64,000 bases of DNA, from positions 143,449 to 207,448 of the forward strand of contig NZ_VDMN01000008.1 in NCBI RefSeq assembly GCF_006335145.1, given 5' to 3'. This document shows positions 35,425 through 43,805 of the stretch, one piece after another; positions within the stretch are counted from its first letter, which is position 1, and the number at the start of each line of letters is the position of its first letter. A model generated the notes under the pieces. The model worked only from the letters and a program-made list of their open reading frames with translations. It searched no databases and was not told the DNA's origin. The position numbers were made by a program, and so were the translations under genes. The stretch comes from Aliirhizobium smilacinae (lineage in GTDB: Bacteria; Pseudomonadota; Alphaproteobacteria; Rhizobiales; Rhizobiaceae).

Positions 35425-35537
35425 GAAGCTCTCCAGATCTCGTTGCATAAATGCACAGCCGGCAGGAAGACGCGTGTCCATCCGCTGGCGCAAACTCCCA
35501 CGCGGTTTAGCAGGCTTCCGGATCACTTGCAACGGCG

Positions 35538-35557
35538 ATATAAAGAGGTCTTTATAT
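35538..35557. promoter_or_regulatory. Perfect 20-bp palindromic operator upstream of ahcY
   Basis: ATATAAAGA-GG-TCTTTATAT, two perfect 9-base arms with a 2-base centre, about 110 bp upstream of the ahcY start and just past the HPr gene stop. Its position suggests a repressor site for methyl-cycle genes, by analogy with the ArsR-type SahR/SAM-cycle regulators known in proteobacteria. The regulator is not in this window, and the assignment is inference. Confidence 0.6.
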
Positions 35558-35576
35558 GTTTATGTGACGTCGTTAA

Positions 35577-35852
35577 TCAGGCGTCTTCGCCGAATTTGTT
35601 GGCAATCAGCGCTTCCAATGCGTCGAGCGCTTCACCAGCCTGAACGCCGTCGGCCGACACATCGATACAACAGCCCGTGCTTGCGGCAAGCATCATCAGG
35701 CCCATGATCGAGGTACCTCCGACGCTCATCCCGTCCTTGGAAACGGTCACCTGGGCATCGAAACCCTCGACCATCTGGACAAACTTGGCCGACGCCCGGG
35801 CATGCAGCCCGCGCTTGTTGACGATCACGAATTGGCGGGAGGAGCCAGGCAT
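35577..35852 (-). CDS. HPr-family phosphocarrier protein (PTS-Ntr NPr type)
   Basis: Phosphate relay protein of a PTS-like regulatory chain. The 91-aa product has the His phosphorylation site NKRGLHARASAKF near residue 16 and a Ser-containing SIMGLMMLAAS block, the Ser being the site acted on by HPr kinase, encoded two genes away. ATG 35852 is preferred over an upstream TTG. It lies 13 bp past EIIA; no sugar permease is adjacent, so it is regulatory rather than transport. Confidence 0.93.
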   Translation of the reverse strand: MPGSSRQFVIVNKRGLHARASAKFVQMVEGFDAQVTVSKDGMSVGGTSIMGLMMLAASTGCCIDVSADGVQAGEALDALEALIANKFGEDA

Positions 35853-35865
35853 CAAGGATATGGCC

Positions 35866-36267
35866 TCACTTGCCGCTCAGCACGCGGCTAGCGACGTTGA
35901 TATACTTGCGTCCGGCGTCGGATGCTTCGACGAGCGCCTTTTCCATATTGTCCTCGCCGCGTATGCCGGCAAGCTTGATCAGCATGGGCAGGTTCACGCC
36001 GGCGATCACTTCGGTCGTCCCGCTCTCCATCACCGAGATCGAAAGGTTGGACGGCGTTCCGCCGAACATGTCCGTCAGGATGATGACGCCCTTGCCCGCA
36101 TTGGCACGTGCGACCGCGTCAACGATATCCTGTCGCCGCTGATCCATGTCATCCTCGGGACCGATACAGACGGTTTCGATGAATTTCTGGGGTCCGACGA
36201 CATGCTCCACGGCATGTCGGAATTCCTCAGCCAGCTTGCCATGGGTGACAAGCACCAGTCCGATCAT
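35866..36267 (-). CDS. PTS EIIA, mannose-type (ManX-like)
   Basis: Single-domain EIIA of the mannose family that receives phosphate from HPr. The 133-aa product begins MIGLVLVTHGKLAEEF, with the phospho-His in THGKL, and has ILTDMFGGTPSNLS near residue 65, a strong family block. ATG 36267 begins the match; an ORF extension to 36438 has no family content. No EIIB, EIIC or EIID gene is adjacent, typical of the incomplete alphaproteobacterial PTS with signalling roles. Confidence 0.92.
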   Translation of the reverse strand: MIGLVLVTHGKLAEEFRHAVEHVVGPQKFIETVCIGPEDDMDQRRQDIVDAVARANAGKGVIILTDMFGGTPSNLSISVMESGTTEVIAGVNLPMLIKLAGIRGEDNMEKALVEASDAGRKYINVASRVLSGK

Positions 36268-36391
36268 GAAAATACGCCCCCTGATTTCAAAACTCGCGGC
36301 CCATATCGTAACGCACTGGTGCCGTAAAGCGGCGGGATGCCATCTTCGCCAACTGGAAGTGAAGTTCAAGTCAAAAAATCGGGCGCAACGC

Positions 36392-36850
36392 TCACCAAAA
36401 GGGCGGCTCCTGCCGCCAGTCGGGCAAAAGCGCACCAATAACCGTCAGCGGGTCCGCTGCAACATTGGCTATTCTGACCAGCGGTAACCGGCCGATCTCT
36501 CCGATCTGCCAGTATTCGTCTTTTGGCGGAAGCCGTTCTGTTCCAGGGGCTGAGACCACCTGGACAGCAAGATCGAGAGGCGCCGATGCGACGTGATCCA
36601 TCCTGACGATACCGCTGCCGCGCAGTTCCATCAGGCCGGTTGTGCTTGGCGGACAGTTCGCAACAATTCGGCCGTCTTGCAAAGTGATGAAAACCTGATC
36701 GTCTGCGATCAGGGCGCAAAAAACTTTGGCGCGGCGGGCGATGGCAAGACAGGTAAACGCCATCATTGATTTACCGCTGCCGGACGGACCGGTGAAGATC
36801 AGACCGCGTCCGCCCACCACAATGGCTGTGCCGTGGACGTTCCGGGTCAT
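36392..36850 (-). CDS. hprK: HPr kinase/phosphorylase, short alphaproteobacterial form
   Basis: Phosphorylates the regulatory Ser of HPr. The 152-aa product consists only of the kinase core: Walker A IFTGPSGSGKSMMAFTCL near residue 18 and the DDQVFITLQDGRI block. The N-terminal domain of the roughly 310-aa Firmicutes enzyme is missing, as is usual in alphaproteobacteria. The family capturing sequence GLMELRGSGIVR is present. The start overlaps the chvG stop (ATGA), so expression is tied to the ChvG sensor. Confidence 0.92.
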   Translation of the reverse strand: MTRNVHGTAIVVGGRGLIFTGPSGSGKSMMAFTCLAIARRAKVFCALIADDQVFITLQDGRIVANCPPSTTGLMELRGSGIVRMDHVASAPLDLAVQVVSAPGTERLPPKDEYWQIGEIGRLPLVRIANVAADPLTVIGALLPDWRQEPPFW

Positions 36851-38631
36851 GCTGCATTGCCTGCCGGAAGAGACAGGGTAAACCGCGCTCCGATGATGAT
36901 GTCATCGGACTTTCCGTGCAGATTTTCCGCTTTCAGGCTGCCGCCATGGGCTTCTGCGATCTGGCGGCTGATGGAAAGGCCAAGGCCCGAATTCTGGCCG
37001 AAACTTTCGCCATCCGGTCGGTCGGTATAAAAACGCTCGAAAATGCGGTCGATGTTTTCAGCCTGGATACCCGGGCCATTGTCATCGATCGTGATGACCA
37101 CCTTGTCCTTGTTTCGCACAAGGCGAATGGCGAGCCGGCCGCCTTTTTCGGGCACAAAGGAGCGCCCGTTTTCGATCAGGTTGGTAACGATCTGCCCAAG
37201 GCGCAGGTCATGGCCGTTGACTACATAGATATGGCGATCGCCACCCTTGTTATCGACGGCTAGATCGATCTCCACGGGTTTGCGCCCACTGCGGATCTGC
37301 CGGGAAATATCGACCAGGTTGGTCAACAGGTTTTCCATATCGACCGGGGCAGAATCTGTACGGGCCAGTTCTGCGTCGAGGCGTGAAGCATCCGAAATAT
37401 CGCTGATCAGACGGTCGAGCCGGCGCACGTCATGGAAGATGATCTCCGTCAGCCGCCGTTTCGAATCTTCGGATTTCGCCAGCGGCAGGGTTTCGACGGC
37501 GCTGCGCAGCGAGGTCAGGGGATTTTTCAGCTCGTGGCTGACGTCGGCCGCAAAACTCTCGATCGCATCGATGCGGTCATAAAGCGCGTTGGTCATGTCG
37601 CGAACCGCAATCGACAGGTTGCCGATCTCGTCCTGGCGATAGGAGAAATCCGGAATTTCCTCACGCTGCTTGGCGCCTCGGCGAACGCGGATCGCTGCCG
37701 CCGAAAGCCGGCGTAGCGGATTGGCGATCGTCGACGACAGCAGCAGTGACAGCACGATATTGACGAGTGTTGCGACGCCGAAGACGCGCATGATGGCGAG
37801 ACGTTCCGCATGGACGATCTTGTCGATATCGCCGGCCTGAGTGGAAAGCAGAAGAACGCCGAGAACGGCGCGGAACCGCTGCACCGGCACGGCAACCGAG
37901 ACGATGAGTTCGCCGCGATCGGTGATGCGCACAAGCGCGCCACGAACACCGGTCAGCGCGTTCATCACTTCCGGGTAGATCGATCCGTCACCGCCGGGGG
38001 CTTCCTTGTAGATCGGCAGGTTGCCGGGCTGGAGCAGCCGGTTGAACATGCCGGACATCCATTCGCTCCAGGTCTGCGTCTCGTTTTCGACCGGCGGAAG
38101 GTCGTAACGGAGCACCTGTCCGCGGGAATATAGATGACGCGAATCGAGAAGCAGGTTCGCGTCCGCATCGAATAGACGGGCGCGGGTGCGGGTTGGCGAG
38201 ATCAGTCGCCGAAGCACCGGTGCAACGCGCTCCGGATCGATCGGAAAATCGAGATCCTCGTCGTTGGGAACCGGCGTTATGCTCTGCCCGGCCTGCAGTT
38301 CTAGAAGCTTTTCAGGGTCGATGGTGATCGAATTCGTATCGACGGAAGCGGAAGCGGAAATCGCCGCTGAAATGATCTCGCCCTGGGTCAGCAGGCTTTC
38401 CACACGGGCGTCGATCAGCCCCTCGCGGAACTGGTTGAGATAGAGGATGCCGGCAACGAGGACGACGGTTGCGGCGATATTGAAGAACAGGATGCGCCGG
38501 GTAAGGCTCGAAAACACCGCATGGCCGAACAGCCGGCGGATAATGGTGAAGACATGCGGCCAGTGCCGGCGAGCGTTGCGCTTTGCCGGTGCCGTCTTGA
38601 TCACCTGATTTTCCAGCAGTCTGTCTGCCAC
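36847..38631 (-). CDS. chvG: Two-component sensor histidine kinase ChvG (ExoS)
   Basis: Membrane sensor of the acid-responsive ChvG/ChvI (ExoS/ChvI) system, which governs exopolysaccharide, motility and host-interaction genes in rhizobia and Agrobacterium. The 594-aa product has a TM segment near residues 40-60, a periplasmic sensor region to ~270, a second TM near 280-300, HAMP, then the HisKA H-box AADVSHELKNPLTSLRS and ATPase motifs DNGPGIQAENIDRIFERFY and GLGLSISRQIAEAHGG. The GTG at 38631 has AAGGA six bases upstream; GTG 38646 is an alternative. It lies 75 bp after chvI. Confidence 0.93.
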   Translation of the reverse strand: MADRLLENQVIKTAPAKRNARRHWPHVFTIIRRLFGHAVFSSLTRRILFFNIAATVVLVAGILYLNQFREGLIDARVESLLTQGEIISAAISASASVDTNSITIDPEKLLELQAGQSITPVPNDEDLDFPIDPERVAPVLRRLISPTRTRARLFDADANLLLDSRHLYSRGQVLRYDLPPVENETQTWSEWMSGMFNRLLQPGNLPIYKEAPGGDGSIYPEVMNALTGVRGALVRITDRGELIVSVAVPVQRFRAVLGVLLLSTQAGDIDKIVHAERLAIMRVFGVATLVNIVLSLLLSSTIANPLRRLSAAAIRVRRGAKQREEIPDFSYRQDEIGNLSIAVRDMTNALYDRIDAIESFAADVSHELKNPLTSLRSAVETLPLAKSEDSKRRLTEIIFHDVRRLDRLISDISDASRLDAELARTDSAPVDMENLLTNLVDISRQIRSGRKPVEIDLAVDNKGGDRHIYVVNGHDLRLGQIVTNLIENGRSFVPEKGGRLAIRLVRNKDKVVITIDDNGPGIQAENIDRIFERFYTDRPDGESFGQNSGLGLSISRQIAEAHGGSLKAENLHGKSDDIIIGARFTLSLPAGNAA

Positions 38632-38706
38632 GTTTTGTCCTTCCACCGGGCCAGTCTATCGCTGACCCGGTCGTGGCTTCAAGTTAACCTGTTGTAACGC
38701 GATGCT

Positions 38707-39429
38707 TCAGGCCGCTTCACGGAAGCGATAGCCGACACCGTAAAGGGTTTCGATCATGTCGAAATCCGTGTCAACCATCTTGAACTTCTTGCGCAGCCGC
38801 TTGATGTGACTGTCGATCGTGCGATCGTCGACATAGACCTGCTCGTCATAAGCCGCGTCCATCAGCGCGTCGCGGCTTTTAACAACGCCGGGCCTCTGGG
38901 CCAGCGAATGCAGGATCAGAAACTCCGTGACCGTCAGGGTAACCGGCTCGCCTTTCCAGGTGCAGGTATGGCGTTCCTGGTCCATCGCCAGCTGTCCGCG
39001 TTCCAGCGTCCGCGCCGCTATCTGGTCGGCCGTGGGTTTCAAGCCGCCCGGAGCCTGAAGATCACGGGTTCCGGCGCGTCGCAGAATGGCTTTCACCCGC
39101 TCGACTAGAAGACGCTGCGAGAACGGCTTGGTGATAAAATCGTCGGCCCCCATCTTGAGGCCGAACAGTTCGTCGATTTCCTCGTCCTTGGAGGTGAGGA
39201 ATATCACCGGTAGATCCGATTTCTGCCGCAGGCGGCGCAGAAGCTCCATTCCGTCCATACGCGGCATCTTGATGTCGAAGATGGCAAGCTGCGGCGGGCG
39301 GGCGACCAGACCGTCCAGCGCCGATGCGCCGTCCGTGTAAGTCTCGACCTTGTAGCCCTCCGCCTCGAGCGCGATCGACACCGAAGTCAGAATATTCCGG
39401 TCATCGTCTACGAGCGCGATTGTCTGCAT
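38707..39429 (-). CDS. chvI: Two-component response regulator ChvI
   Basis: OmpR/PhoB-type transcription factor phosphorylated by ChvG. The 240-aa product has a receiver domain with the acid pair in ALVDDDRNILTSV, the phospho-Asp in LAIFDIKMPRMDGME and the Lys in ITKPFSQRLL. A winged-helix effector domain follows (about residues 135-240) ending in YGVGYRFREAA. ATG 39429 is chosen because it gives the usual ChvI length; ATG 39450 would add MAMETDG. It is first of the chvI-chvG-hprK-EIIA-HPr run and divergent from pckA. Confidence 0.94.
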   Translation of the reverse strand: MQTIALVDDDRNILTSVSIALEAEGYKVETYTDGASALDGLVARPPQLAIFDIKMPRMDGMELLRRLRQKSDLPVIFLTSKDEEIDELFGLKMGADDFITKPFSQRLLVERVKAILRRAGTRDLQAPGGLKPTADQIAARTLERGQLAMDQERHTCTWKGEPVTLTVTEFLILHSLAQRPGVVKSRDALMDAAYDEQVYVDDRTIDSHIKRLRKKFKMVDTDFDMIETLYGVGYRFREAA

Positions 39430-39783
39430 ACCGTCCGTCTCCATTGCCATTTCGTGCGCATCTCCAGGTAATGACTTCTCGCCAGTTCCCAGCCCTCACC
39501 ATGCGCTTCATGAGGAGAAAGGTGGAACAAATTGTGGCAAAGTTAAAGGGGCGGCATTTTGCTTTCTCCGGGAACCACCCGTCCCAGCGTCCTAAAACTG
39601 CCTATTATCAAGCGCATTAAAACGCCTGACTAACCGATTTAAAAAGAAATAAATTTCTTTAAATCGATTAAATAATTGATTTCATTGATATATTTTAAAG
39701 CCTCTGCTTGCCGTTTTGAAAAACAGCAACTAGCTTCGCGCCTCACGGACAATCCTGTCAATTGTAACCTGAGGTGAGCGCGT
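39430..39783. promoter_or_regulatory. Divergent chvI/pckA intergenic control region
   Basis: About 350 bp without a gene between divergent chvI and pckA. The pckA-proximal half (39600-39720) is very AT-rich. At 39635-39666 an imperfect palindrome has arms CGATTTAAA(aa)GAAAT and ATTTCTTTAAATCG, with a two-base bulge on the left. ACAAATTGT occurs near 39529. No firm -10/-35 pair was assigned. Transcription of chvI and pckA must both start here, and acid- or carbon-responsive control of pckA through ChvI is plausible. Confidence 0.5.
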
Positions 39784-41394
39784 ATGGAGCAGTTTGGACT
39801 TTACAACCCGGCAAATGGCGTAGCAGCGATCGGCCTCGAAAGAGTTTCTCGCGTCAACTACAACCTTTCCGAGGTCGAGCTTTACGAAGAGGCAATCCGC
39901 CGCGGTGAGGCCGATCTGACCGCCGACGGTGCATTGCGCGCCGTCACCGGCCAGCACACGGGCCGTTCGCCCAAGGACAAGTTCGTCGTTCGTGATGCCG
40001 TCACGGAAGACAAGATCTGGTGGGATAACAACAAGCCGCTGTCGCCGGAACATTTTGCCGTTCTGAAGGCTGATATGCTGGCACATGCCGCGGGCAGGGA
40101 GCTTTTCGTCCAGGACCTGATCGGCGGCGCCGATGCCGACAACGCGCTTCCCACGCGTGTCGTCACGGAATTCGCCTGGCATGCGCTCTTCATTCGTAAT
40201 CTGCTGATTCGCCCGAAGCGGGATACGCTCTCGACTTTCGAGCAGAAGCTGACGATCATCAACCTGCCGAGCTTCAAGGCTGATCCGGAGCGTCATGGTT
40301 GCCGCTCGGAAACTGTCATCGCTTGCGATCTTGCGAACGGTCTCGTGCTGATCGGCGGCACATCTTATGCCGGCGAGAACAAGAAATCCGTCTTCACCGT
40401 CCTCAATTATCTTCTTCCCGCCAAGAGCGTCATGCCGATGCATTGCTCGGCCAATGTCGGCCCGGATGGCGATACGGCCGTATTTTTCGGCCTGTCCGGC
40501 ACCGGCAAGACCACGCTTTCCGCCGATCCGGCCCGCACGCTGATCGGCGATGACGAGCACGGCTGGGGTGAAAACGGCGTCTTCAACTTCGAGGGCGGTT
40601 GTTATGCCAAGGCGATCAAGCTTTCGGCCGAAGCCGAGCCGGAAATCTATGCCGCGACCCGACGTTTCGGCACCGTTCTGGAAAACGTCGTGCTCGACGA
40701 AAATCGCGTGCCGAATTTCGACGACAATTCGCTGACCGAAAACACCCGCAGCGCCTATCCGCTGCATTACATCCCGAACGCCTCGGATACCGGTCTTGCA
40801 CCGCATCCGAAGACGATCATCATGCTGACCGCCGACGCGTTCGGTGTCATGCCGCCGATCGCGAGATTGACGCCCGAACAGGCCATGTATCACTTCCTCT
40901 CTGGCTACACCGCAAAGGTGGCCGGTACGGAAAAGGGTGTGACCGAACCGGAAGCGACCTTCTCGACCTGCTTCGGTGCTCCCTTCATGCCGCGTCATCC
41001 GGCCGAATACGGCAATCTGCTGAAGGAACTGATCGCCAGACACGGCGTCGATTGCTGGCTGGTCAATACCGGCTGGACCGGCGGCGCCTATGGCACAGGC
41101 CGTCGCATGCCGATCAAGGCCACTCGCGCGCTTCTGACCTCTGCCCTGAGCGGCAACCTCAAGAATGCGGAGTTCCGCACCGATGCCAATTTCGGCTTTG
41201 CCGTTCCGGTTTCGGTCGATGGTGTCGAGAATGCAATCCTCGATCCGCGCTCGACCTGGGCCGACTGCCTTGCCTATGACAATCAGGCGGCCAAACTGGT
41301 CTCGATGTTCATCAAGAACTTCGAAAAGTTCGAGGCCCATGTCGATGCCAAGGTCAAGGATGCAGCTCCCGGATTGCTGATCGCAGCGGAATAA
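39784..41394 (+). CDS. pckA: Phosphoenolpyruvate carboxykinase (ATP)
   Basis: Converts oxaloacetate to phosphoenolpyruvate, the entry to gluconeogenesis from C4 acids, important during symbiosis-type growth on dicarboxylates. The 536-aa product has the P-loop VFFGLSGTGKTTLSADP near residue 240, the metal-binding LIGDDEHGWGENGVFNFEGG region and GRSPKDKFVVRD near 60. It diverges from chvI and ends at a hairpin terminator. Start ATG 39784 is preceded by TGAGGTGAG. Confidence 0.97.
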   Translation: MEQFGLYNPANGVAAIGLERVSRVNYNLSEVELYEEAIRRGEADLTADGALRAVTGQHTGRSPKDKFVVRDAVTEDKIWWDNNKPLSPEHFAVLKADMLAHAAGRELFVQDLIGGADADNALPTRVVTEFAWHALFIRNLLIRPKRDTLSTFEQKLTIINLPSFKADPERHGCRSETVIACDLANGLVLIGGTSYAGENKKSVFTVLNYLLPAKSVMPMHCSANVGPDGDTAVFFGLSGTGKTTLSADPARTLIGDDEHGWGENGVFNFEGGCYAKAIKLSAEAEPEIYAATRRFGTVLENVVLDENRVPNFDDNSLTENTRSAYPLHYIPNASDTGLAPHPKTIIMLTADAFGVMPPIARLTPEQAMYHFLSGYTAKVAGTEKGVTEPEATFSTCFGAPFMPRHPAEYGNLLKELIARHGVDCWLVNTGWTGGAYGTGRRMPIKATRALLTSALSGNLKNAEFRTDANFGFAVPVSVDGVENAILDPRSTWADCLAYDNQAAKLVSMFIKNFEKFEAHVDAKVKDAAPGLLIAAE

Positions 41395-41406
41395 CCGCAA
41401 AACGTG

Positions 41407-41422
41407 TGATTCACGTGGAACC
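41407..41422. promoter_or_regulatory. Weak parS-like palindrome
   Basis: TGATTCACGTGGAACC, 13 of 16 to the parS consensus with the CACGTG core. It overlaps the left arm of the pckA terminator hairpin, so its meaning is uncertain. Confidence 0.4.
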
Positions 41423-41460
41423 GTCGGTGGGGCTAACACCCTGACCGATGGTTTTCTTTT
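41419..41460 (+). terminator. Intrinsic terminator after pckA
   Basis: Arms AACCGTCGGT and ACCGATGGTT pair over 10 bases with one G-U, followed by TTCTTTT. It begins about 25 bp past the pckA stop. Confidence 0.75.
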
Positions 41461-41509
41461 GCCCGGAATTGTGGAAAAGATGCGCGCCAACAGCTAAAAC
41501 CAGACGATC

Positions 41510-41944
41510 ATGGCCAGCAATCCCCTCATCATCAACAGTCGCATCACCATCGCTGCATGGGAACTGACCGAACAGTTCGTGCTGGCGGGTGGTCCCGGTG
41601 GCCAGAACGTCAACAAGGTCTCGACGGCCGTCCAGCTGTTTTTCGATATCGCCAATTCCCCCTCTCTTCCCGAACGGGTCAAGACGAATGCCTTGAAGCT
41701 GGCCGGGAGGCGGGTGTCGAAGGAAGGCGTATTGATGATCGAGGCCAATCGGTCCCGTAGCCAGGAGCGGAACCGCGAAGAAGCGCGGGAACGTCTGAAG
41801 GAATTGATCCTTGAAGCGGCCAAGCCGCCGCCGCCGGTCCGCAAGGCGACGAAACCGACAAAGGGTTCGGTCGAGCGCCGACTGAAGGCGAAATCCGGCC
41901 GTTCGGATGTCAAGAAGATGCGCGGCAAGCCGTCAGGCGATTGA
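41510..41944 (+). CDS. arfB: Alternative ribosome-rescue factor ArfB (YaeJ)
   Basis: Peptidyl-tRNA hydrolase that frees stalled ribosomes lacking a stop codon. The 144-aa product is a release-factor domain with the catalytic GGQ in FVLAGGPGGQNVNKVSTAVQ near residue 27. The C-terminal tail (residues ~105-144) is rich in Lys and Arg, as needed to thread the mRNA channel. The 3' end overlaps alkB by 4 bp. Confidence 0.93.
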   Translation: MASNPLIINSRITIAAWELTEQFVLAGGPGGQNVNKVSTAVQLFFDIANSPSLPERVKTNALKLAGRRVSKEGVLMIEANRSRSQERNREEARERLKELILEAAKPPPPVRKATKPTKGSVERRLKAKSGRSDVKKMRGKPSGD

Positions 41945-42567
41945 TCGGGGAGAGGGATTATGGCGACCTGCTGAGTGGAATCCGTCATTTTCCGGGCTAT
42001 CTGGATCGTCCTGCGCAGGAAAATCTGGTTGAGATGATCCGCGGGATCGTCGCCGAGGCGCCGCTTTACGTGCCGGTCATGCCCGGCACCGGTAAGGCGA
42101 TGTCCGTGAGGATGACCAATTGCGGTTCGCTCGGCTGGGTGACCGACAAGGAACGCGGTTATCGGTATCAGCTGACTCATCCCGCGACCGGCAAGCCGTG
42201 GCCCGCCATTCCCTCGGAGCTGATGGAATTATGGGAAAAGCTGGCCGGTTATCCGAAACCGCCCGAAGCGTGTCTGGTGAATTTCTATTCCGACGACGCG
42301 AAGATGGGCCTGCATCAGGACAAGGACGAGATGGAACTCGGCGCACCGGTCCTGTCGATCTCGCTTGGCAATAGCTGCCTTTTCCGTGTCGGCGGGCTGG
42401 ATCGCAAGGACCCGACCGGCTCATTCAAGCTGCAGAGTGGCGATATCGTTCTGCTCGGCGGGGAGGGCAGGCTCGCCTTTCATGGCGTCGACCGGATCTA
42501 TCCCGAAACGTCGACGCTTCTGAAAAACGGCGGCCGGATCAATCTGACGTTAAGGCGGGTGACCTAA
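41941..42567 (+). CDS. alkB: Alpha-ketoglutarate-dependent dioxygenase AlkB
   Basis: Repairs alkylated bases by oxidative demethylation. The 208-aa product shows NFYSDDAKMGLHQDKDEMEL, with the iron-binding HxD at HQDKD, the distal His in LAFHGVDRIYPE, and the 2-oxoglutarate-binding Arg in GGRINLTLRRV. The reading frame opens with TTG at 41941 overlapping the arfB stop; no ATG lies nearby, so TTG initiation or a start a few codons on is likely. It is encoded with arfB, suggesting a damage/rescue pairing. Confidence 0.9.
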   Translation: MIGERDYGDLLSGIRHFPGYLDRPAQENLVEMIRGIVAEAPLYVPVMPGTGKAMSVRMTNCGSLGWVTDKERGYRYQLTHPATGKPWPAIPSELMELWEKLAGYPKPPEACLVNFYSDDAKMGLHQDKDEMELGAPVLSISLGNSCLFRVGGLDRKDPTGSFKLQSGDIVLLGGEGRLAFHGVDRIYPETSTLLKNGGRINLTLRRVT

Positions 42568-42593
42568 CCTCTCCCTAAAAAGGGTGGGACGCG

Positions 42594-43805
42594 ATGCAGG
42601 CATCGGACAGCAGATTTCTGATCTGGGTAGGAGCAGCAGCAGTTTGGTTCGTCGGTGCGCTGATCGGCCTTAACTACCTGCGTCTCGGATGGACACTCGA
42701 CCAGAATGGCCTCTCTGTCATGACAGGGCGGCTTCCCTATTGGGATTTTACCAACCTCTGGGGCGGCGGCCGCATGGCTCTCGAAGGCCAAGTTGACTAT
42801 CTGTTCTCGCCGGATCTCTATCGAGCGGCGTTGCGTTCGATACTGACGCCACGGATGCTCGATCAGGAGTGGAGCTATCCGCCTTCCATGTTGCTGGTCG
42901 GTTTGCCGCTTGCACTGCTTCCCATTCTGCCTGCCTACCTTATCTGGAATGCGGCGACTTTGGGATTTCTCTATCTCGTCGCCGGCTGGCTGGAGCTGAA
43001 ACGCTGGCAACGCTTGGCGGTCCTGCTTTCTCCGCCGGTGCTGATCTCGATCCTTCTGGGGCAGAACGGCGCCTTGACCGCGTCGCTGCTGATCGGCGGC
43101 CTATTTCTCTCGCCGTCCAGACCTTTGTTGGCGGGTGTCTTCTTCGGATTGCTGACACTCAAGCCGCATCTCGGCATCCTCGTACCCTTTTGTCTGTTGG
43201 CGGCTGGTAACTATCGCGCAATCGGGTCTGCCGCGCTGACCACCCTGGCCATCGTTGTCGCAACCGGCTCGCTGTTCGGCTGGGATGTCTGGACATCATT
43301 TTTCACAGTGACCAACCCGCTCATGCGGGCGATCATGGAAGCGCCCTATCCGCAGGGTTATCACATGAATGCCATGACATTCTTCGCGATGGCACGATCG
43401 TTCGGTGCCGGGTTGACGGTGGCTTATGGCATCCAGATCCTGGTGGCGCTCGTCGCGATCGGTCTGGCCGTCTGGCTGTGGCGACAAAAGGATCCGGCAG
43501 ATCATCGCATAAGGGTAGCCGTTACCGGGCTTCTGGCACTCTGCGCGACACCCTACGGTTACACCTATGATGCCGTACCGCTTGCTTTGGCGATCGCCAT
43601 CCTCGGGTCACGCCGGATGCTTCCGATTTCACTGCTGGCGATAGGATGGCTTTATCCGCTGCTGAATCACGTGATTGCGAAAGACTATTTTTCCCTAGGT
43701 GCGCTGGTGCCGGCAGCGATCGCCTCTGTAGCAATATGGAATCTCCGATCGTCCCGCATATCGGGCGATGAAACTCCCACCGGAAAAGGCGTCAAAGCTT
43801 CCTGA
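42594..43805 (+). CDS. GT87-like integral membrane glycosyltransferase (DUF2029)
   Basis: Product of 403 aa with about nine to ten hydrophobic segments beginning at residues 9-30. The periplasmic loop YWDFTNLWGGGRMALEG near residue 48, followed by WSYPPSMLLVGLPLALLP near 99, matches the DUF2029/GT87 mannosyltransferase-like family, where an early Asp is catalytic. Substrate and acceptor are unknown. It overlaps the convergent coaA 3' end by 14 bp. Confidence 0.78.
   Translation: MQASDSRFLIWVGAAAVWFVGALIGLNYLRLGWTLDQNGLSVMTGRLPYWDFTNLWGGGRMALEGQVDYLFSPDLYRAALRSILTPRMLDQEWSYPPSMLLVGLPLALLPILPAYLIWNAATLGFLYLVAGWLELKRWQRLAVLLSPPVLISILLGQNGALTASLLIGGLFLSPSRPLLAGVFFGLLTLKPHLGILVPFCLLAAGNYRAIGSAALTTLAIVVATGSLFGWDVWTSFFTVTNPLMRAIMEAPYPQGYHMNAMTFFAMARSFGAGLTVAYGIQILVALVAIGLAVWLWRQKDPADHRIRVAVTGLLALCATPYGYTYDAVPLALAIAILGSRRMLPISLLAIGWLYPLLNHVIAKDYFSLGALVPAAIASVAIWNLRSSRISGDETPTGKGVKAS

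Noticed and set aside
35425..35537. SAM or SAH riboswitch in the ahcY leader
   Set aside because: No conserved pseudoknot or core bases recognised; the palindrome explains the symmetry better.
34036..35643. 535-aa forward open frame opposite ahcY
   Set aside because: Antisense shadow of a highly conserved gene.
39730..41490. 586-aa reverse open frame opposite pckA
   Set aside because: Antisense shadow; pckA is unambiguous on the forward strand.
43661..43677. CACGTG palindrome AATCACGTGATT as a parS site
   Set aside because: Symmetric but lacks the GTTT/AAAC arms of parS; likely incidental within the GT87 gene.
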